Shown in pieces: positions 61,409 to 64,000 of a DNA stretch of 64,000 nt. Below the pieces are notes generated by a model. That model saw nothing but the letters and a program-made list of their open reading frames with translations, searched no databases and had not been told where the DNA came from. The stretch is from Aphrophora alni. Taxonomy: Eukaryota > Arthropoda > Insecta > Hemiptera > Aphrophoridae. Every line of letters begins with the position of its first letter. Position 1 is the stretch's first letter. The position numbers and the translations under genes are program-made. The stretch lies in assembly GCA_963513935.1 (NCBI GenBank), contig OY740772.1:103497340-103561339 (forward strand), in the 5' to 3' direction.

Positions 61409-62029
61409 TAATTTCATTATTGGAAAAGAAAAGAACGATGTCATAAAAGCAGAATGGTATTTTATACATTTTCTTTCAGAGCATAATATTTCTCTTAGTA
61501 GTTCCGATCACGTGGTTGTTTTTCCCAAAATGTTTCCTGATAATGAAATTGCTAAAAATTATACTTGTGCTCAAACAAAAATAGCTGCAATAGTTTGGAA
61601 AGTATCATTTAAAAATGTTGATACAATTTTAACTGTGTTTAAAAAATTGTCATTTTCTATTTCAACCGATGGTAGCAACCAGATGGATGTAAAACTTTAC
61701 CCCATGGTGGTTATGTATTTAGACACAGAGGACTTGCAAATTAAATATGGTTTATTGTCTATACCTAATCTTAATGGGATGCTTGGAATTTCTGAACTTC
61801 TTCTAAATAAATTTAAAATGTGCCGTTAGAATGTGTGTATTGATGATAATGCTCCAGTAATGATAAGGGGGCATTAAGTAGTGTAGCTAAGTCTTTAAAA
61901 GATCAAATTGAAAATTTAATTACAATGGGTTGTTCATGCCATTTAATAAATTTGCATTGCTTTACCATTTAACGCAGAAGATTTTATTATAGACATTTAT
62001 TACTATCTTTAAAAGAGTTCGAAAAGGAA

Positions 62030-64000
62030 GGAGAGATAATTCATTTTCAAAAATTGCATGATACAAATGTTAAAAAAGTTATTAAACATGTTTAAAAAAA
62101 CAAAATCTGCATCATCAGAGGAACCTAATTTCATAGTTACAGTATGTGAATATAAATAATTTTTATTTTTTTTATTTAGTAAATAAACTTTTGTTAAAAA
62201 CTTAATCCTTCTAAAACTTGCGAATAGACTTTTTCTTTTTAAAAAACACTGCCCTTTAACACCTGTGTATCTAATAGACAAATTTGTGATCCAAAACTTC
62301 TGTTAAAAAATCTGTAAGTAATTCAAGCAGCACATACTTGTATATTTTAAAACTAAGTTGTGTAGACCATATTATGTACTTTTCACATGTTTGATTAATT
62401 TTAGCTCACTTTGTTGAAAAAGAATTGTTAGCATTCAAAACAACTGAAAGTAAATTGCTTCACTAAAATTCTCTGTATTTAAAAAAATTCAAACCTGACA
62501 AATCTGAAATTATATGGTGTGATGCCCCTAGACATCGTTAGGAAGGCTTGTAAGAATCCATCGTATAAGACTTTAACACGTGAAACTTAGGTGCGTACAC
62601 CATGTCATACATGGGAAATTCCTTTTTGTTCTATTTAATTTACTTTGATTTTTGATGGAGTGTTCCACTAGATTCGATTCTTTGAATCAGTATCGATTTT
62701 GCATGAGAGGTGTTTTATACTCCTAGGTTAAAATAAGTACAGAGATGATGTTGAATGGTTTAAAGCTATTAATATATTGTGATTTTAATAATAAACAGAT
62801 TTAAATGATTTTGATATATACAGTACTTTTTTTTATAAATACTTTGAGTAATGTAAATAACAATAATGTCCATCTTACTAAATGTACTTAGTTATTTTAT
62901 TATAAAGACTGTTTTAAATCTTATTTGTAGAGAGAACTATGCATTATTTTATACAGCTGTCTCAATATTTACTTATATAAAATTCCCCTTTTGAATGAAC
63001 TATTTAATTATCTAAATACACAATTAATTATTTACTTGTTATACATAGTGAAAATATTCTCATAATATTCGTATTTATAAAATTTTAAATTATATTTTAT
63101 GTTGATTTAATGACAGATTTTTTTGGCTTCTTTAAAATTGCTAGCATGTATCGTAAGATCCTTGTCAGCTAATTTACAATAAAGAAGTTTTTAATCTCGA
63201 AATCATGATATTTGTTATAAATACTTGATATTAAATTTATTTGAGTTATTTTGAATTTGAATTAATTTATTTGATTTTAAGCTTATTTTAGATTTACTAG
63301 TTATGATTTAGTCTTATAGGCATTAATTTGATTTTAAGTTAGTTTTAGTTTTATTATTAATTAAGTAGTTTTGGTTATGAGATCTCCCTATATAAATTTG
63401 AAATTATAAACTTACTTACATAATTCTTTAAGCATCTGCTCATAGTACTTTAAGTTTCACTTTACAAACACACACACCATTCACTTTTCGTTATTGATCA
63501 TTTTTATTGATTTAATTTATGATTTTTCTCTTAAAACTTAACATTTGATTTTTTTTATGACTTATCTTACCTTAGAAATACACTAATTAATTACTTTGAT
63601 TTATGAACTTATTAAAAATTTTAATCTTAATACATTTTATTTTTATAATAGCCTTGTTATTATGTCTGATTGGTTTGATGTATAAATTGACTGAGATTGA
63701 ATTTTCAAGCGTCACCCCCACCTGCTTATTAACGTGGTTAATAATTTCAAATTAGCTTTGTTTTGACTAAAGACTTCATTGGTTAATATATTGTGGGCTT
63801 GCTTCTGATTGGTTTTTCTCCTGTATAAATAATTTGCAGTCTTTTGCATATACTAGGATTTATAGAGTTGAATTCTCAGGGTTTTATGTGTAGTTTGCTT
63901 ATTTCTTGAGAACTTCTAGCTCAATAAATCATAGATTTTTCATATGTATTTATTGAAACCTAAACCGGTCCTGCATTCTTGTACATCTTAACTGAGTTTT
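62030..64000. other. AT-rich DNA, last visible intron
   Basis: Possible further hAT remnants to about 62500 (weak); beyond that nothing recognised. No CROT terminal exon. Confidence 0.35.

Larger units (their letters stand above)
60190..62030 (+). pseudogene. Second hAT-like transposase remnant, split by a LINE
   Basis: Left piece GKHKSFVNSFDKNMKLNFI (about 60235-60300). Right piece IGKEKNDVIKAEWYFIHFLSEHNISLSS..., FSISTDGSNQMDVKLYPMVV, LSIPNLNGMLGISELLLNK, then in another frame CIDDNAPVMI and MGCSCHLINLHC. These match hAT-related proteins with STDGSND, DNAxVMxG and GCxCHLxNL boxes. The reading is open across the insertion point once the LINE and one target copy are ignored. Termini not identified; decay increases after 61830. 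Confidence 0.75.

Noticed and set aside
62780..63140. Acceptor-like AG sites as candidates for the last CROT exon
   Set aside because: In the required phase each reaches a stop within a few codons and none encodes the expected C-terminal block.

Overview
The window reads as AT-rich, intron-heavy animal DNA, most likely from an insect with a repeat-laden genome. It has long introns with GT-AG borders, and the mobile elements (mariner, pogo/Tigger, piggyBac, hAT, Jockey-like LINEs, copia and gypsy remnants, Penelope-like elements) are typical of arthropods. The species cannot be named from the sequence alone.

The only host gene I can support is on the + strand: a carnitine O-acyltransferase of the peroxisomal carnitine O-octanoyltransferase (CROT) type. 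Ten coding exons lie between 19209 and 59261. They join in frame into about 571 residues and carry the catalytic His at the start of exon 6 (HSAFDG), the TET motif in exon 8 and the STS motif in exon 10. The first coding exon has only 7 nt before its ATG, so a 5' untranslated exon should lie upstream. The last roughly 40 residues are not in the window, so the gene continues past 64000.

1-19201 (upstream flank or first intron): LINE fragments (2.3-2.8, 6.5-7.0, 7.2-7.6 kb), pogo/Tigger derivatives (3.7-4.3, 18.1-18.9 kb), a foldback repeat carrying a 5S rRNA-derived piece (9.4-10.0 kb), a 20-bp tandem array (10.1 kb), a foldback with about 290-bp arms (10.3-11.1 kb), a broken mariner with recognisable ends (11.6-13.0 kb), and further foldbacks (13.1-13.6, 17.1-17.6 kb). 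19.2-34.4 kb (exons 1-5): an 86-bp tandem repeat, inverted Penelope-type arms, copia pol and gypsy gag-protease-RT remnants (both minus), and one short hammerhead element (33.9 kb). 34.4-46.2 kb (exons 6-8): a Penelope endonuclease relic, a 2.7-kb piggyBac-type element without a transposase, another pogo derivative, an inverted-arm hairpin, a hAT-type MITE and a LINE tail. 46.8-51.6 kb (intron 8): one Jockey-like LINE split by three later insertions (pogo derivative, Penelope-like element, hammerhead mini-element). 51.7-64 kb (exons 9-10 and the last visible intron): a piggyBac remnant, a complete-ended hAT with a nested Penelope-type insertion, hammerhead relics, and a second hAT remnant split by a young LINE copy.

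The most notable signal is a set of hammerhead ribozyme motifs tied to Penelope-like sequences. Two near-identical 45-nt motifs (33983-34027 minus; 50778-50822 plus) have a perfect 6-bp stem I, a minimal stem III and a GUC cleavage site. Each sits inside its own 120-127-bp insertion with a 12-13-bp target duplication. The copy at 50.8 kb is sense-oriented within the CROT intron, so it would be present in the pre-mRNA.
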